Positions 23,756-35,561 of a stretch of DNA of 64,000 nucleotides are shown in pieces. The notes beneath the pieces were generated by a model. It was not told the DNA's origin. It did no database searches and was given only the letters and a program-made list of their open reading frames with translations. The position numbers and the translations under genes were made by a program. This stretch comes from Rhizoctonia solani (taxonomy: Eukaryota > Basidiomycota > Agaricomycetes > Cantharellales > Ceratobasidiaceae), in the NCBI RefSeq assembly GCF_016906535.1, contig NC_057381.1, forward strand, positions 248,001 through 312,000. The letters are read 5' to 3'. Position 1 is the first letter of the stretch; every line of letters begins with the position of its first letter.

Positions 23756-24079
23756 GTAGCTGTCTTGCTTTCTATGTCCCAATCAAACCTACATGCCAAA
23801 GGTTAGCTAGCTGCCTTACCAGAGTCAGAAATTGCTTACTTGAACCTCCAACCAGCAGTGTGAAGTTGATTGTCAAGCCTACAGGCCTTGTGTTTAGCAA
23901 GTTCTGAGACCGTAAGGATGTGTCCAACTTTGCCACTCAGTTGTGATATAACCTCTTGTGCCAACTGGTGAATGGTGGCTCCTTGCCACACCTTGAGTTT
24001 CTTGGTGGCAAATACAGTTTCAGGCTGAGGCGTGAGAGCTATAGCCTTTGGTGAGTTGCACTGATCAAGGAATGGGGTG

Positions 24080-24651
24080 TGTCCTAGACATCCTTAAGGG
24101 GCATCAAGGAGGCAGGTGCTTGCAGCTGGGTAAAATTAAGTAAGAGTTGCTTAAGGTGACAAGCAAGCTACCTACAACAACAACCAGCTATACTATGGTG
24201 CCAAGACACTATAAGGTGTTGGCAAGCTACCTAAGTACAATGAGAACAATGCTTAAGGCATGTAACTAAGTGGTTGCTGGCTGTAAAGCCTTGTACAATG
24301 TGTGGAGTGCAACAAGAGGTAATCAACCTGGGTGTTACCATGGGTGGTTGGCCTCCTTATATATTCTAAGTACTGGCTAATTTACAAATACAAGATATCA
24401 AATACATGATCAAATAAGAACCCTGCTCTGCAGTTGGCCTTACTCATGCATACATGTCACTGACGTGTCATTGATGATGTCATAGGTGGAGGTGGCTATG
24501 TATGCTGATTAAGCACAGAAGGGGATGTGGCTTGGTGCTTAGCATATCTTATAAGCGCTGAAGTCACATGATTGAAAATCTAGTCCATTTGCCTTCATTT
24601 AAATCCAAGAAAATGGGAATAAATTCCCTGGTATTGAGTGTGTCTACAACA
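24080..24651 (-). repeat. Solo LTR family C
   Basis: TGTCCTAGAC...GTCTACAACA, 572 bp, exactly the length of the LTRs of the full element at 41223-53881. Target-site duplication GGGTG at 24075-24079 and 24652-24656. Confidence 0.92.
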
Positions 24652-24819
24652 GGGTGGTTTTGTTGATTTTGGAACATTTTTGGTAAGACATGAACCCAGT
24701 AGAAAATTGGTCAATAGATAGTTGTGTCATGTGTATTTTACAACCCAAGATCAATTTAAACACTCATGTGAAAGTATTTTTTTAAAAAGAAATTCATATT
24801 TTGAGAGCTACATGCAAAC

Positions 24820-25402
24820 TGTTACACCTTCTTGACTTATACCACTGGATTTGCCTGATTTTTCGCTTATTTTTAGAATTTTTTGCGGACTTATTATCTT
24901 TACTTTTTCAATCATGTGATCTTGGCACTTATTACACCAAGATGCCACACCAAGATGCCATGCCAAGATGCTGTGCCAAGGGTGCTTAGAAGAAATCCAC
25001 GCTTCTGCGCAGCCCTCAGCGCGCTTCTCTTTTCACACCCATACTTCTTTTCTCACAAGCTTTGACCACCTGTAGATAGTTCTCTTGTGTATAAATACAA
25101 GGGGAAAATTGCTTGGAAACACCAAGTTGATTTTACCTTGTCTCATATCCATTGAGGAGGCATCCCAGCCAGCTAAGTAGCTGGCCCCCTAGTAGTTCAG
25201 AAGTTAACCCCTTTACCTGCGCTCATCACACCTCTTGGGCTCAGCCCCCTTTGCCAACAGTAGATAGATAGTAGTTGCCATAAGCAGCTTAGTTAGTAAT
25301 AGTTAGGCCTTAGATAGTTAGATTACATAAGCAGTGTAGTAGTAGTACAGCCACAAGCGCCTGTCTCACTAGCAAGTACCCACCTTACAGTGGTGTACAA
25401 CA
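24820..25402 (+). repeat. Solo LTR family E
   Basis: TGTTACACCTTC...TGGTGTACAACA, 583 bp, target-site duplication CAAAC (24815-24819 and 25403-25407). A diverged, CpG-depleted relative of the LTRs at 29870 and 35562. Confidence 0.9.
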
Positions 25403-25689
25403 CAAACAAGGCAAACCACTCTGATAGATACACAAGGGGGGGGGAAGGAAACCATGTGCAAGTAGTTTTTTAATATACATTCCTATTCCAAACAAACAGG
25501 AGCTACATGACAACAAAGGCAAACTGCTCAACAAAACAAAAGAACAGAAAAGAAAGCACAAAAGCCAAGAGAAAACAACCAGCAATAAGAGCAGCAACAA
25601 AACAGTCCCATCAAAAAAGAGTAAGCAAGAAACTGCCTTTCTGGCATATCCAGGATAGGATACAAACATGAGAGCAGCACCCCTGCAGG

Positions 25690-26826
25690 AACTAAGTATA
25701 GAGTCCAATGCTGGAATGCAAAATGAACTTTGTGGCTGCTTTAAGCCCTTTGGTTGTCATGAAAAGATCCATAGGATTGAGCTCTTGCAAAATGTTTGTG
25801 AGATATGTCCTACTGTCTTCTAAAAGTGGACAATGGAATAGAAAATGTGGGGCTGTTTGGACAGGCTCACCACATGCACAATCAGCACACCATTTAATCA
25901 ATGGCATCCTGGCTTTATATTCTCCAAACCATCCATGCCCTGTTGATATATGTACCAGGCAGGATGAAACAGATCTTGAAGTTTCCCTATTATTGAAAAC
26001 ATGGTGAAGCTTAAGTGAGGGCAGCTGCAGAATGTGGCCCTTGACAGTTTTGCATGGAAGTATTTCAGTGATTGAGATACTTTGAAGCATGCATACCACA
26101 GTACAGTCAACTGCTGCTGCTGGAAACCTCCATAACTGCAATTGCACTAAACTAAGACATTTTTCTTGTGGGGAAATGTGGGGATCTCAGATTGGAATAG
26201 GTTTGGCCACCAGGGTACACAGAGTTATATGCATCAAAAGCATAACCACACTGGAAAATAGAAAATTCTAGAAGATTCCAAATGCAAGGAATAATACAGA
26301 CAGAAGGCCTGGACTTTCATAATTACTATGTACATAAAAGCAGCAATGAAATTACTTTGCTCTTGTTGCAATTGTCAGAATTCTTTCTGTTTTTCTCCTT
26401 TTTTGAGCTCTTTGTCACTCATTCAACACCTGTATTTGCTTGTCCTGGTGCCTCTATGCACACAAAACACATTCAACCTCTTGTATGCAATCCTAACCAA
26501 TGTAACAGACACACAAGTCATGTTCAACTTACAAGCAGCACATTTCAGCTGCACCTAATAAGCTGCCAAAGCTGCCAAAGGCCATTGTATACCCCAAAGG
26601 TACAGACAGTCCAAGCCTTAGGATACAGATGTCTCTGAAGTAGAAAACCCACCCTTGGGTTCAAATCTTTGGCAAAATCCAACCCCAGGAATATCCAGAC
26701 CCAGAGGCTGGCTATTCAATACAGTAATTGTCCAGACCCTGGTGCTGGTCCTAGCACTCATGAATACTCACAATCTGCCACCAAGGCTTGGATACCCAGC
26801 TGGTATCCAAACCTGGGGCGCAATTT
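25690..26826 (-). pseudogene. 3' remnant of a LINE (non-LTR) retrotransposon
   Basis: An open stretch at 25692-26147 encodes RSVSSCLVHISTGHGWFGEY then CADCACGEPVQTAPHFLFHC and PLLEDSRTYL: the cysteine/histidine-containing tail typical of LINE polymerases of the Tad1/I type after the RNase H domain. Upstream sequence to 26826 carries only broken fragments. It is 5'-truncated or decayed and has no intact ORF. Confidence 0.65.
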
Positions 26827-26873
26827 TGTTGTGACCCAACTGTAAGGTTGGTCACATGCTAGTGGTGGGTGCT

Positions 26874-27434
26874 TGTTGTACACCAACTGTAAGGTTGGGT
26901 ACACACTAGTGGGCGGGTGCTTGAGGCTGTACTACTACACTGAAATCTAACTATCTAAGGCTAACTAATTACTAAACCACTTAAGGCGGTGTCTACTGGT
27001 CTAACTACAGCATGGAGGGCCCTTAGGGCTGGGAGGTGTGGTAGGTCTGATAAAGGGGTTAACAATATACTACTGGGGGTCCTAGCTACTTAGCTAGGCT
27101 TCTGAGACCTGTCTTGGATGTGAGACAAGGTAAAATTCACTTGGGGTCTCCAAGCAATTTCCCTGCAGTATATATATCAAGAGAGCGCTATCTACATGGT
27201 CTGTGCACATGGGAGAAAGAAGTGTACATATGAAAAAGGAAGCATGCTGCAGGCTGCGCAGAAGCATGGATTTCTCCTAAGCGCCCTTGGCACAGCATCT
27301 TGGCATGGCATCTTGGCATTATAAGCGCCAAGATCATGTGATTGAAAAACTAAAGATAAAGAGTCCATAAAAAATAGTAGAAATATCCAAAAAAAAAGGC
27401 AAATCCAGTGGTATAAGTTAGGAGGTTGTAACAG
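26874..27434 (-). repeat. Solo LTR family E nested in LTR-E
   Basis: TGTTGTACACC...GGAGGTTGTAACA, 561 bp; duplication GTGCT at 26869-26873 and 27435-27439. Confidence 0.92.
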
Positions 27435-27506
27435 TGCTTAAGGCCATATTACTACACTGCAAGTTGCTATACTAAGGCTAACTACTGTATCTAAAACTGC
27501 TTAAGG

Positions 27507-27967
27507 TGTCACAACCCATTCCATTCTTTACATGAGTCCTGATCTTGTCACGCCTCCAACACACTCATGTTGCACACCAACATGACCGCAAGCACGCATA
27601 TACTTGCACATATGCACTCAGAACCTCCAAGTTCCCACATATAAGAGACTTATTGTTGGCATGGCTGGACTCAGTGATATTCTCTAAGTCCAGGTCACAT
27701 GACCTCCCCCCCTCCAGTCCTTTATCAAATACTATGCTAAACTACTACGGATTTGAGGTGGGGGGGGATGACATAATCTCTTCTATAATAATATAATATT
27801 CAGACCTTGCCTGTGGGCATTAACATTGGCCTGCAGCTAGGGGGGCAGGGGGAGTGCAATGTCCCCAGCAACTTATATTATTCATATATCACTGTGCATC
27901 ACATATACTATATATCTTTGACAGTGGATATATATGGTAATAACCTTTCCAGATATGGGTTATGACA
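27507..27967 (+). repeat. Solo LTR family A nested in LTR-E
   Basis: TGTCACAACC...GGGTTATGACA, 461 bp; duplication TAAGG at 27502-27506 and 27968-27972. Confidence 0.92.
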
Positions 27968-28499
27968 TAAGGCAGTGTGGGGGTGGCTAACTACAGTGTG
28001 GAGGGGGCCTTAGGCCTGGAGGTGATGGTCTGTTAGCTGATCTTCTGAAGACCTGTCTGTGAGGTAGACAAGGTAAAATTGACTTGGTGTCTCCAAGGAA
28101 TTTTCCTACTGTATATATACACAAAGAACTGTAATTATAAATAGATAAGGTGGCAGAAAAGAAGTACTGTGTGGGAAAGAGAAGCATGCTGCAGGCTGCA
28201 CAGAAGTGTGGATTGCATGTAAGCGCCCTTGGCATGGCATCTTGGCAAGGTAAGTGCCAAGATCATGTGATCAAAAAATTGAAGATATTGAGTCTGTAAA
28301 AAATAGTAGAAATATCAGAAAAATCAGGAAATTCCAGCAGTGTAACTTGTAAGAGTGTAACAAATTTATACTGTAATGCTTGGATAATACAATAAGTTCT
28401 AATATACACAATCCAATGCAATAATGCAAGTCCAACCCCTGGGCTTGAACAAGCCAATGCTTGGGTGCAGAGATAAATGGTGAGGGGAGACTGAGAAAC

Positions 28500-28946
28500 T
28501 GTCATGACCTTCATTGGCATGACATAATTTTCTACTATTTTCTATCTTTTTTCTGAGACAGTTTCCTTTTTTGGTGTATATTTATGACTCATCAAGATCA
28601 TGTGACATATTTGATATATGATGTGAAATTGTAAATGACTCATTATTTAGTACCATTGTTTTTGATGTGGCTTTCCTCATGTATATAAACCAGGTCAAGT
28701 CTTGCTGTTTAGCGGCAACTTGACCTCTTTGTCAATTCACCTGAGCTCTTACCCATCCCCTTGCCCTGCTCCCTTTTTGAGCATTAGTGCCCTTACTTAA
28801 ACATCATAACCCAGGTCTTTGTTGCCCTCTACCTCAATCCATACCCCTTGGGCCTTTGTTGCCCCTCTTTGTCTCATAGTCCATTGGTGATAGAGCCATG
28901 GACTTTAAAACCTACTTGTATCATAGGTCTGAGCTTAGTTGTGACA
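28500..28946 (+). repeat. Solo LTR family F
   Basis: TGTCATGACC...TAGTTGTGACA, 447 bp; duplication GAAAC at 28495-28499 and 28947-28951. The only copy of this family seen in the window; no matching internal region. Confidence 0.82.
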
Positions 28947-28951
28947 GAAAC

Positions 28952-29740
28952 AACAGAAGTAGGCACAAAATGATACACTGGCAATCAATTGCAATGCAAC
29001 ATTGCCTATGAGACCTTTATCTTGTTGATTGCCACCCATTTACTTGGCCAATCTCTCTCAAACCTTGCATGAAGTATGGTCACCTTGCACTTTGCCTCTG
29101 TGCAAAATTTTGTGTCAGTTGAGCTCATAGTTCTGTCTATGGATCTCCATAAGTGATTGCAACATTCTGATTGAAAAAATGGAACATCAAGAAATTTCTC
29201 TTCTACTGCCCTACTACTTCTTTGCAGGTTGAGCCAGTTATCTGGGGCTGTTCCATGCTCCATTGTGAATGACTAAGCAAACTCTCAGCTTGCCAGCTGC
29301 CACAGAGTTTGCATCATAGGTGGCATGTCTTTGGTTGCAGGCTGTTGGATTTCAATGGACTGATGTGCCACAGTGGAAAGAACCTGGGATGAAGGTAGCC
29401 AGGATAGGGTTATTGGGCCCCAGTAAAACAGCTAGTACCACTATATTAGCATGGGTGAGTGTGTGGAGCTCACACCAGGGACATCTTGGGTTTGGTCAAA
29501 ACCTGTACCATTTTGTACAAGACATAGCACCTGCTATTGTGACAATCAGACTACATGAGTAAGCTACTTGACTTCCCAAGACCCAGATTCACCAGCAGAT
29601 ATGTACTCTGGGTAACTAATCTTTTTCCAGCCTGCCCTGGACACCAGGAAATCTGAAATATCACAAAACCTGACATTTTTAATATGAGATACTACCTCAT
29701 CTATGTTTACTGATGTCCAGAACAGGCTGGAAGAAGATTG
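28952..29740 (-). pseudogene. Possible 5' remnant of the same LINE (endonuclease start)
   Basis: A minus-strand open stretch at 29006-29263 ends KCKVTILHARFERDWPSKW then VAINKIK, which resembles the opening strand and helix of LINE apurinic endonucleases (K-x-x-x-L-N-x-x-G...KW...IN). It has the same orientation as the LINE tail at 25.7 kb, so both could be ends of one old element that was deleted internally and riddled with LTRs. No polymerase core is visible between them. Confidence 0.3.
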
Positions 29741-29869
29741 ATTGTTGTCCTAGACGTCTGTTGGGATGTTGAGGGGATGGCGCTTGTGGCTGCAGAGTAC
29801 AAATGTGAGAAAGTTGCTTAGGGCAGTGACAAGCTATCTGAGTACAACCAAGGAGCTGCTTAAGGCAGT

Positions 29870-30431
29870 TGTTATAACCTCCTTAACTATACCATCAGAA
29901 TCGGACGAATTTTCTATTATTTTTAGTATTTTTTACGGACTTGATATCTTATGTTTTTCGATCACGTGATCTCGGCGCTTATTATGCCGAGATGCCGCGC
30001 CGAGATGCCGTGCCAAGGGCGCTTAGGAGAAATCCACGCTTCTGCGCAGCCCGCAGCATGCTTCTCATTTGTCCTCTATACTTCTTTCTCTCACGCGCAC
30101 AGACCATGTAGATAGTGTGCTTTGTCTATATATACAGCAGGAAAATTGCTTGGAGACCCCAAGTCGATTTTACCTCGTCTCATATCCATTGAGGAGGACA
30201 CCCAGCCAGCTAAGTAGCCGGCCTCCATTAGTCATCAGTAGTTGAACCCCTTACTTAACCTACCACACCTCCCAGGCCTAAGGCCCCCTTGCAGTAGTAT
30301 AGATAAGTAGACCGCCTTAAGCGGTATTAGGATAGCCTAGTATAGTAGTAGATTACCTTGTTGCTTGTAGTAGTATGGCCTTAAGCGCCCGCACCCACCA
30401 GCGCGTACCCACCTTACAGTGGTGTACAACA
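29870..30431 (+). repeat. 5' LTR of element 3
   Basis: TGTTATAACC...GTGTACAACA. Contains the palindrome ATCACGTGAT (29961-29970), short GAGATGCC tandem units, and a TATATATA box. Confidence 0.93.
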
Positions 30432-30949
30432 TTGTAAAATTGACTTCTTGTAGGCTTGATCGACAACGAGAAGCGCCCCTGTACTAGCACAAGGGAAAAT
30501 ATCTGAACGGACTCCCCTTTCAACTAGAATAATCAAAAAGTTGTCGGTCCCAGATAGTACCAAATTGCTATAAGGCAGATGGTGTCTAATCGCCCGCATA
30601 CCACGTGTTTCGCCGGAACACAGCAGATAGCGACCCTAGACAGCTGATCCACCCGCTTGCTAAAAACCCGCTCATATCACAATCGCCAGATCTGTTGATT
30701 TGTTGTAGGGATAGTTCAACGCTAGGTGTCTGACGCAAGGGTTTAGCGTACACACTCTGCACAAAAACCGCCCATAAGTCCTGATATAGGCAACTTCACC
30801 CCCACGCCGTCTCAATCATTCCATCCACACGCTCTGGCGTCCCCCATCCCTATTCCTGTCCTACCAGCCGCTCCAGCCGCCGCTCCATTCCATCCCATTC
30901 CCAACCACCCACTTGCAGCCCATCTCCCACTCCGCAAGACCTGCCAGGA

Positions 30950-32140
30950 ATGGAACCGGAGCCAACCCTTAGCGCTCTCCTCAAGGCTATCACAGCCCTC
31001 ACCACTCAAGTTGGGTCCCTCCAGGACCAAGTCAAGTCTCAAGGCAAGCAAATCACCCAGCTTATTGCCATATGCAAGGAGACCAACGACCTTGTTGGAG
31101 ACAAGGATCAGGGCGGAGCCCAAACCAAGCCTGGCCCATCGACTGGGCCTGTTACCCCTCCTACCCACTCAGGAGGGGAAACCCACACTCCAGGCACGGT
31201 TAGGCCTGGACTCAAGGCCCCGTTCCGGCCCTCTAGAGGCACGGGCTTTGACTCTGAGGATGAAGAAGAACCAAGGATCCCAAAAAAGGAGCCTCAAGGA
31301 ACGCCTAAACGGCACCTTGGGTCCCTTACCCCCTTCGACGCCGGGTCCAGCGTAAAAAGGCCCAAGATGGACCTTCCAGACCCCTATAAAGGAGATACAA
31401 GGGGACGTAAGGCCACCCAATGGCTTGACCGCATGATGCTCTGGGTCGCCCTCCATCGGGACCAATTCGACGAGGAGGAGCAGATGGTCGTGTGGATCTT
31501 ATACCACATGACAGACAAGGCCACAGACTGGGCGCTCCCCATCATTGGGGCAATCATCAAGGGAGAAGGGAACCCTCCTACCACCATCCAGGCCCTAACG
31601 GGCAAATTCAAGGAAGCGTTTGCTGATCCAGATGCCAAGAGGGCCGCTGCCAGGAAAATTGCGGCACTCTCCCAAACCACCACAACCTCCAAGTATGTCA
31701 TGGAGTTCCGCAATCTCATGGCGGAATTAGACTGGAACAAGGAAGCCTACATTGCGCAGTTCACGCGAGGCCTCCACTGGAAGGTGAAGGAATTGCTATC
31801 AACCAAAGATAGCGTTCCTGACAAACTTGAAGCAATTTTTGCGGCTTCCATAAAAATTGACAACATTCGCCGCAAAAACGAGGAAAACCGCCCAAAGAAG
31901 GCGCCTGCCAAGTCCCCAGTCACCGCGACCACCACCTCCACTACCACCACTCAACGGGTCCAACTATCAGAGGACCCCAATTACGTTACCCCGGAGGAAA
32001 GGGACCGCCGCCGCGCGTCTGGCCTTTGTGTCAAGTGCGGTCAAAAAGGGCACGGCATCAAGCAATGTCCTAACGGTTGGAAGGCAACCATCAAGGAGGT
32101 TGCCAAAGTGGCAGAAGAGGAAGGGTCGGGAAAAGACTAA
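30950..32140 (+). CDS. gag: Gag of element 3
   Basis: 396 residues, open from ATG to TAA. It makes the virus-like particle shell that packages the retrotransposon RNA. An N-terminal coiled-coil-like stretch is followed by a Pro-rich linker, the capsid region (KATQWLDRMMLWVALHRDQF, DWALPIIG, EFRNLMAELDWN, FTRGLHWKVKELL) and a CCHC zinc knuckle CVKCGQKGHGIKQC near the end. The last codons carry a G GGA AAA slippery heptamer, and pol continues in the -1 frame. It looks intact, so it could act in trans. Confidence 0.92.
   Translation: MEPEPTLSALLKAITALTTQVGSLQDQVKSQGKQITQLIAICKETNDLVGDKDQGGAQTKPGPSTGPVTPPTHSGGETHTPGTVRPGLKAPFRPSRGTGFDSEDEEEPRIPKKEPQGTPKRHLGSLTPFDAGSSVKRPKMDLPDPYKGDTRGRKATQWLDRMMLWVALHRDQFDEEEQMVVWILYHMTDKATDWALPIIGAIIKGEGNPPTTIQALTGKFKEAFADPDAKRAAARKIAALSQTTTTSKYVMEFRNLMAELDWNKEAYIAQFTRGLHWKVKELLSTKDSVPDKLEAIFAASIKIDNIRRKNEENRPKKAPAKSPVTATTTSTTTTQRVQLSEDPNYVTPEERDRRRASGLCVKCGQKGHGIKQCPNGWKATIKEVAKVAEEEGSGKD
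32128..32134 (+). promoter_or_regulatory. -1 frameshift slippery heptamer, element 3
   Basis: GGGAAAA read as G GGA AAA in the gag frame, one codon before the gag stop (32138-32140). Pol is open in the -1 frame from this point. Confidence 0.7.
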
Positions 32141-35100
32141 GGCCAAGGACTACCGTCAAGCCCCTGGCCCCAAAATTAGATGTGCATGTATCAGATTGCA
32201 AATTTGTATCTTTGGCTCTGGACTCCAATAAAAAGCCCCTGTTATTTATCAATCTTGAACTGCACAACTTCCCGACGGAACACCTCAGAACCCTCATTGA
32301 CTCAGGAGCCACATCAAACTTCATCTCCCCCTTGATTGTGGAAAAATACAAAATCCCAAAAACCCAACTTGAAAATCCACAAGTTGTGAGAATGTTAGAT
32401 GGTACCATTTCCCAGACTGGTCGCATTTGGCACCAGGTTCACCTCACAGTTTTGGCCAATGGCCATTCCCACTCCATTCCTTTTCTTGTATGCCCCATTG
32501 GCAACGCCCCGGCAATCCTAGGCATGACATGGTTAACGGCAGAAGCCCCTCTTATTGATTGGCAACAGGGATTAGTCACATTCCCTGAACAAGTCCAAAT
32601 TGCCTCCAAGGAAGAAGCAGACTCAGACCCTTTAGCAGACCTTCCCCCTCAGTACCATGAGTTTGCTAAGGTTTTTGGCAAGGAAGAATTCAAGGTCCTC
32701 CCTCCACACAGGGAGTATGACATCTCTATCGACCTTGTCCCAGATGCCAAACTGTCTCCTGGCCCCATATATGGCATGACCGACGCAGAATCAAAGGCGC
32801 TAAAACAGCATATTGATGAGGAATTAGCAACGGGCAAGATCCGCCCTAGTACCTCCTCAGCAGGCGCTCCGGTCATGTTTGTAAAAAAGGCTGATGGGTC
32901 TCTCTGACTAGTTGTTGATTACAGGAAGTTGAATGATGTAACCCACAAAAATGTCTACCCCCTTCCAAGACAGGACAACCTCATGGCCAAGCTACGTCAC
33001 GCCAAAATCTTCACAAAGCTTGACTTGCGCTGGGGTTACAATAATGTGCGAATCAAAGAAGGAGATGAATGGAAGACGGCCTTTAGAACCAAATATGGGC
33101 TCTTTGAATATCTAGTCATGCCTTTTGGTCTTACAAATGCTCCTGCCGCCTTCCAGCACTTCATGAATGATCTATTCAGGGACCTTATTGACGTCACAGT
33201 AGTCATCTATTTGGACGACATATTGATCTTTTCAGAAGTCCCAGAAGAACACCCGGCCCATGTAAGGGAAGTCCTATCCAGGTTAATGGCAAATCAACTC
33301 TTCTGCAAACTCTCAAAGTGCCACTTCCATGTAACCACGGTTGATTACTTAGGCATTGTCATCTCCCCCGTTGGATTCTCAATGGACCAGAAGAAAATAG
33401 AAGCAGTGACAACATGGCCCACACCTAAAACGGTCAAGCAGGTCCAGGCCTTCCTAGGGTTTGTTAATTACCTTCGACGGTTCATCCCCAATTTCAGTTT
33501 GGTAGCACGCCCCCTCCATAATCTCACAAAGAAGGAATCCCCTTGGTCATGGGGGAATTCAGAGGAAACTGCGTTCAAGGAATTAAAGGCATTGGTCACT
33601 CAATCCCCGGTTCTGATCCACTCCAATCCCGAGCTTCCCTATTACCTGGAAACAGACGCTTCAGGAGTAGCTATGGGCGCCATCTTGAGTCAAAGAGGTC
33701 CAGATAATTGGCTGCATCCCATCGCCTACATGTCCAAGTCCTTCTCAGGAGCAGAGGCAAATTACAACACCCACAATAAGGAGCTCCTGGCTATCATCAA
33801 AGCGCTAGAGGAATGGAGGATATTCTTGGAAGCAACGGACAAACCGGTACAGGTCTTCACGGATCATAGGAATCTGGAGTATTGGATGCAGGCACGGACA
33901 TTTAACCGTAGGCATGCCCGATGGCGCATATTCCTGAGCAATTTCAACTTTGAGATCCACTATCGCCCAGGAAAGCAATCAGGGAAACCAGACGCCCTGT
34001 CCAGACGATTGGATTATGTTGATATATCACCAGAACCGGAGGTAATGCTCCCCGCAGAGGTCTTTGCCAATACATCAGAAGAGGAACTGGAAATTGTCAC
34101 GGAAATACGCTCCAAGCTAAGGGAAGACCCATCCCTTGAGCCTATCATCCAGTTCCTAACTGAAGACGCGGATAACGCTCCTCCCTCCATTTGGAAGGCT
34201 TACAGAGACTATGACTGGGAGGAAGATTTACTATGGTATTGAGGGAAACTTGTGGTCCCAGACTCAGAGGCCCTGAAGGAACAATTACTCAGGGAATTCC
34301 ATGACTCCCCACTAGCGGGTCACCCGGGTCAACAGAGAACCCTTGAACTCCTAAGTCGTAACTACTGGTGGCCAGGGATGAAATCATCAGCCAAGGAATG
34401 GGTAGAATGTTGCCCAATTTGCCAAGCCAACCAACGCGCTCATGCTCCTGTCATCGCCCTTAAACCCCTAGAAGTCCCCCCTTATCCGTTCCACACCATC
34501 TCTTATGACTTCATTACAGGGTTTCCCAAGTCCCAAGGTCACAACGCTATACTGGTGGTAATAGACTCCTTTTCCAAATTTGGCCACTTCATCCCCACTT
34601 CCAAGAAGGTCACAGCAAGGGGTCTGGCGGATCTATTCATTACCCACGTCTGGAAACTCCATGGGCTACCTGTCAAAACAGTCTTGGATAGAGGAACTAC
34701 CTTCACAGGGAAATTCCTAAGGGCACTTTACCAGCGACTTGGAGTGAAACCAGCATTCTCCTCGGCTTATCACCCAGAGTCAGATGGGCAAACAGAAAGA
34801 GTCAACCAGTTCATCGAATTTTACCTACGCTCCTACGTAGCAGCCAATCATTCTGATTGGGCAGCTTGGTTACCATTGGCAGAATATGCGTACAATAATG
34901 CCAAACACGCAGCAACGGGAAAAACACCCTTTGAACTGGTCTACGGACAAAACCCAGTGATGAACCCTTCCAACGTCCCAGCCAACGTACCAGAGGCAGA
35001 CAATGTAGCAGACACACTAGCCCGGGAATGGAAGGAAGCCGAGTCAGCCCTCAGACTAAGCAAAGAACGGATGACCAGGAACCAAGGAACAGTACCGGAG

Positions 35101-35550
35101 TACTTGATAGGAGAGAAAGTCTGGCTGGATGGAAAGAACGTAGAACTCAGGACCAATTCAAACAAGTTGGACCCCAAACGTCTTGGTCCCTTCAAAATCC
35201 TTGAGAAAATCTCCAGCCACGCCTACCGCCTAGAACTCCCAGAAACTCTGAAAATCCATGACGTCTTCTACGTTGGGTTACTATTGAAGAGCCACGAGTC
35301 ACCAAGTCAACCATTTCCGGAACAACCTCCCCCTGAGACAATAGAAGGAGAGGAGGAGTATGAAGTTGAACAGATCATTGACTCAAAACGTCAACGGGGA
35401 AAGTGGTTCTACCTGATAAAATGGAAAGGTTACGGTCCAGAGGATAACTCCTGGGAACCCAAGGGACTCCTAGAACATAGTCAAGAGGAGATCCAACGCT
35501 TCAACAAGTCACGACTGAAAAAGGCTTGTGACTCCGCCAAGAGCCTTTAA
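32128..35550 (+). pseudogene. pol: Pol of element 3, two premature stops
   Basis: 1141 codons in the -1 frame relative to gag, interrupted by TGA at 32905-32907 and at 34240-34242. Domains in order: aspartic protease (LIDSGATSNF), reverse transcriptase (LRWGYNNVRI, MPFGLTNAPAAFQ, catalytic YLDD), RNase H (LETDASGVAMG, TDHRNLEYW), integrase (zinc-binding HPGQQRTLELL...CPIC and a DDE core) and a C-terminal chromodomain (WFYLIKWKGYGPEDNSWEP). Element 1 has CGA at the second stop, so that one is a CpG transition; the first faces AGA in element 1. No frameshifts. The three open pieces share one frame. Confidence 0.93.
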
Positions 35551-35561
35551 GGGGGGGGCAA

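Larger units (their letters stand above)
21856..24079 (-). pseudogene. Decayed coding sequence of an unknown element, split by solo LTRs
   Basis: On the minus strand an open stretch (23840-24079: ATKKLKVWQGATIHQLAQEV, LTVSELAKHKACRLDNQLHT) joins through a 51-nt intron-like gap (GTAAGC...TGTAG, 23789-23839) to KFDWDIESKTAT, is interrupted by the LTR-C at 22655-23755 with its duplication, and resumes as VRMPLKLQNTFSKWTHN to a stop; a second open stretch lies at 22152-22556. I do not recognise the protein. It is CpG-poor, as expected for an old repeat. Confidence 0.35.
26827..28362 (-). repeat. Solo LTR family E containing two younger LTRs
   Basis: TGTTGTGACC...GAGTGTAACA with target-site duplication AATTT (26822-26826 and 28363-28367). 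It is interrupted by an LTR-E (26874-27434) and an LTR-A (27507-27967), both with their own duplications. Confidence 0.88.

Noticed and set aside
26790..26815. Small inverted repeat (TTGGATACC...GGTATCCAA)
   Set aside because: Nine-base stem in decayed repeat DNA with no run of T or other terminator or operator context; probably chance.
30812..31740. Minus-strand open frames across element 3 gag
   Set aside because: Shadows of gag; the same antisense openness appears over element 1 gag and no domain is recognisable.
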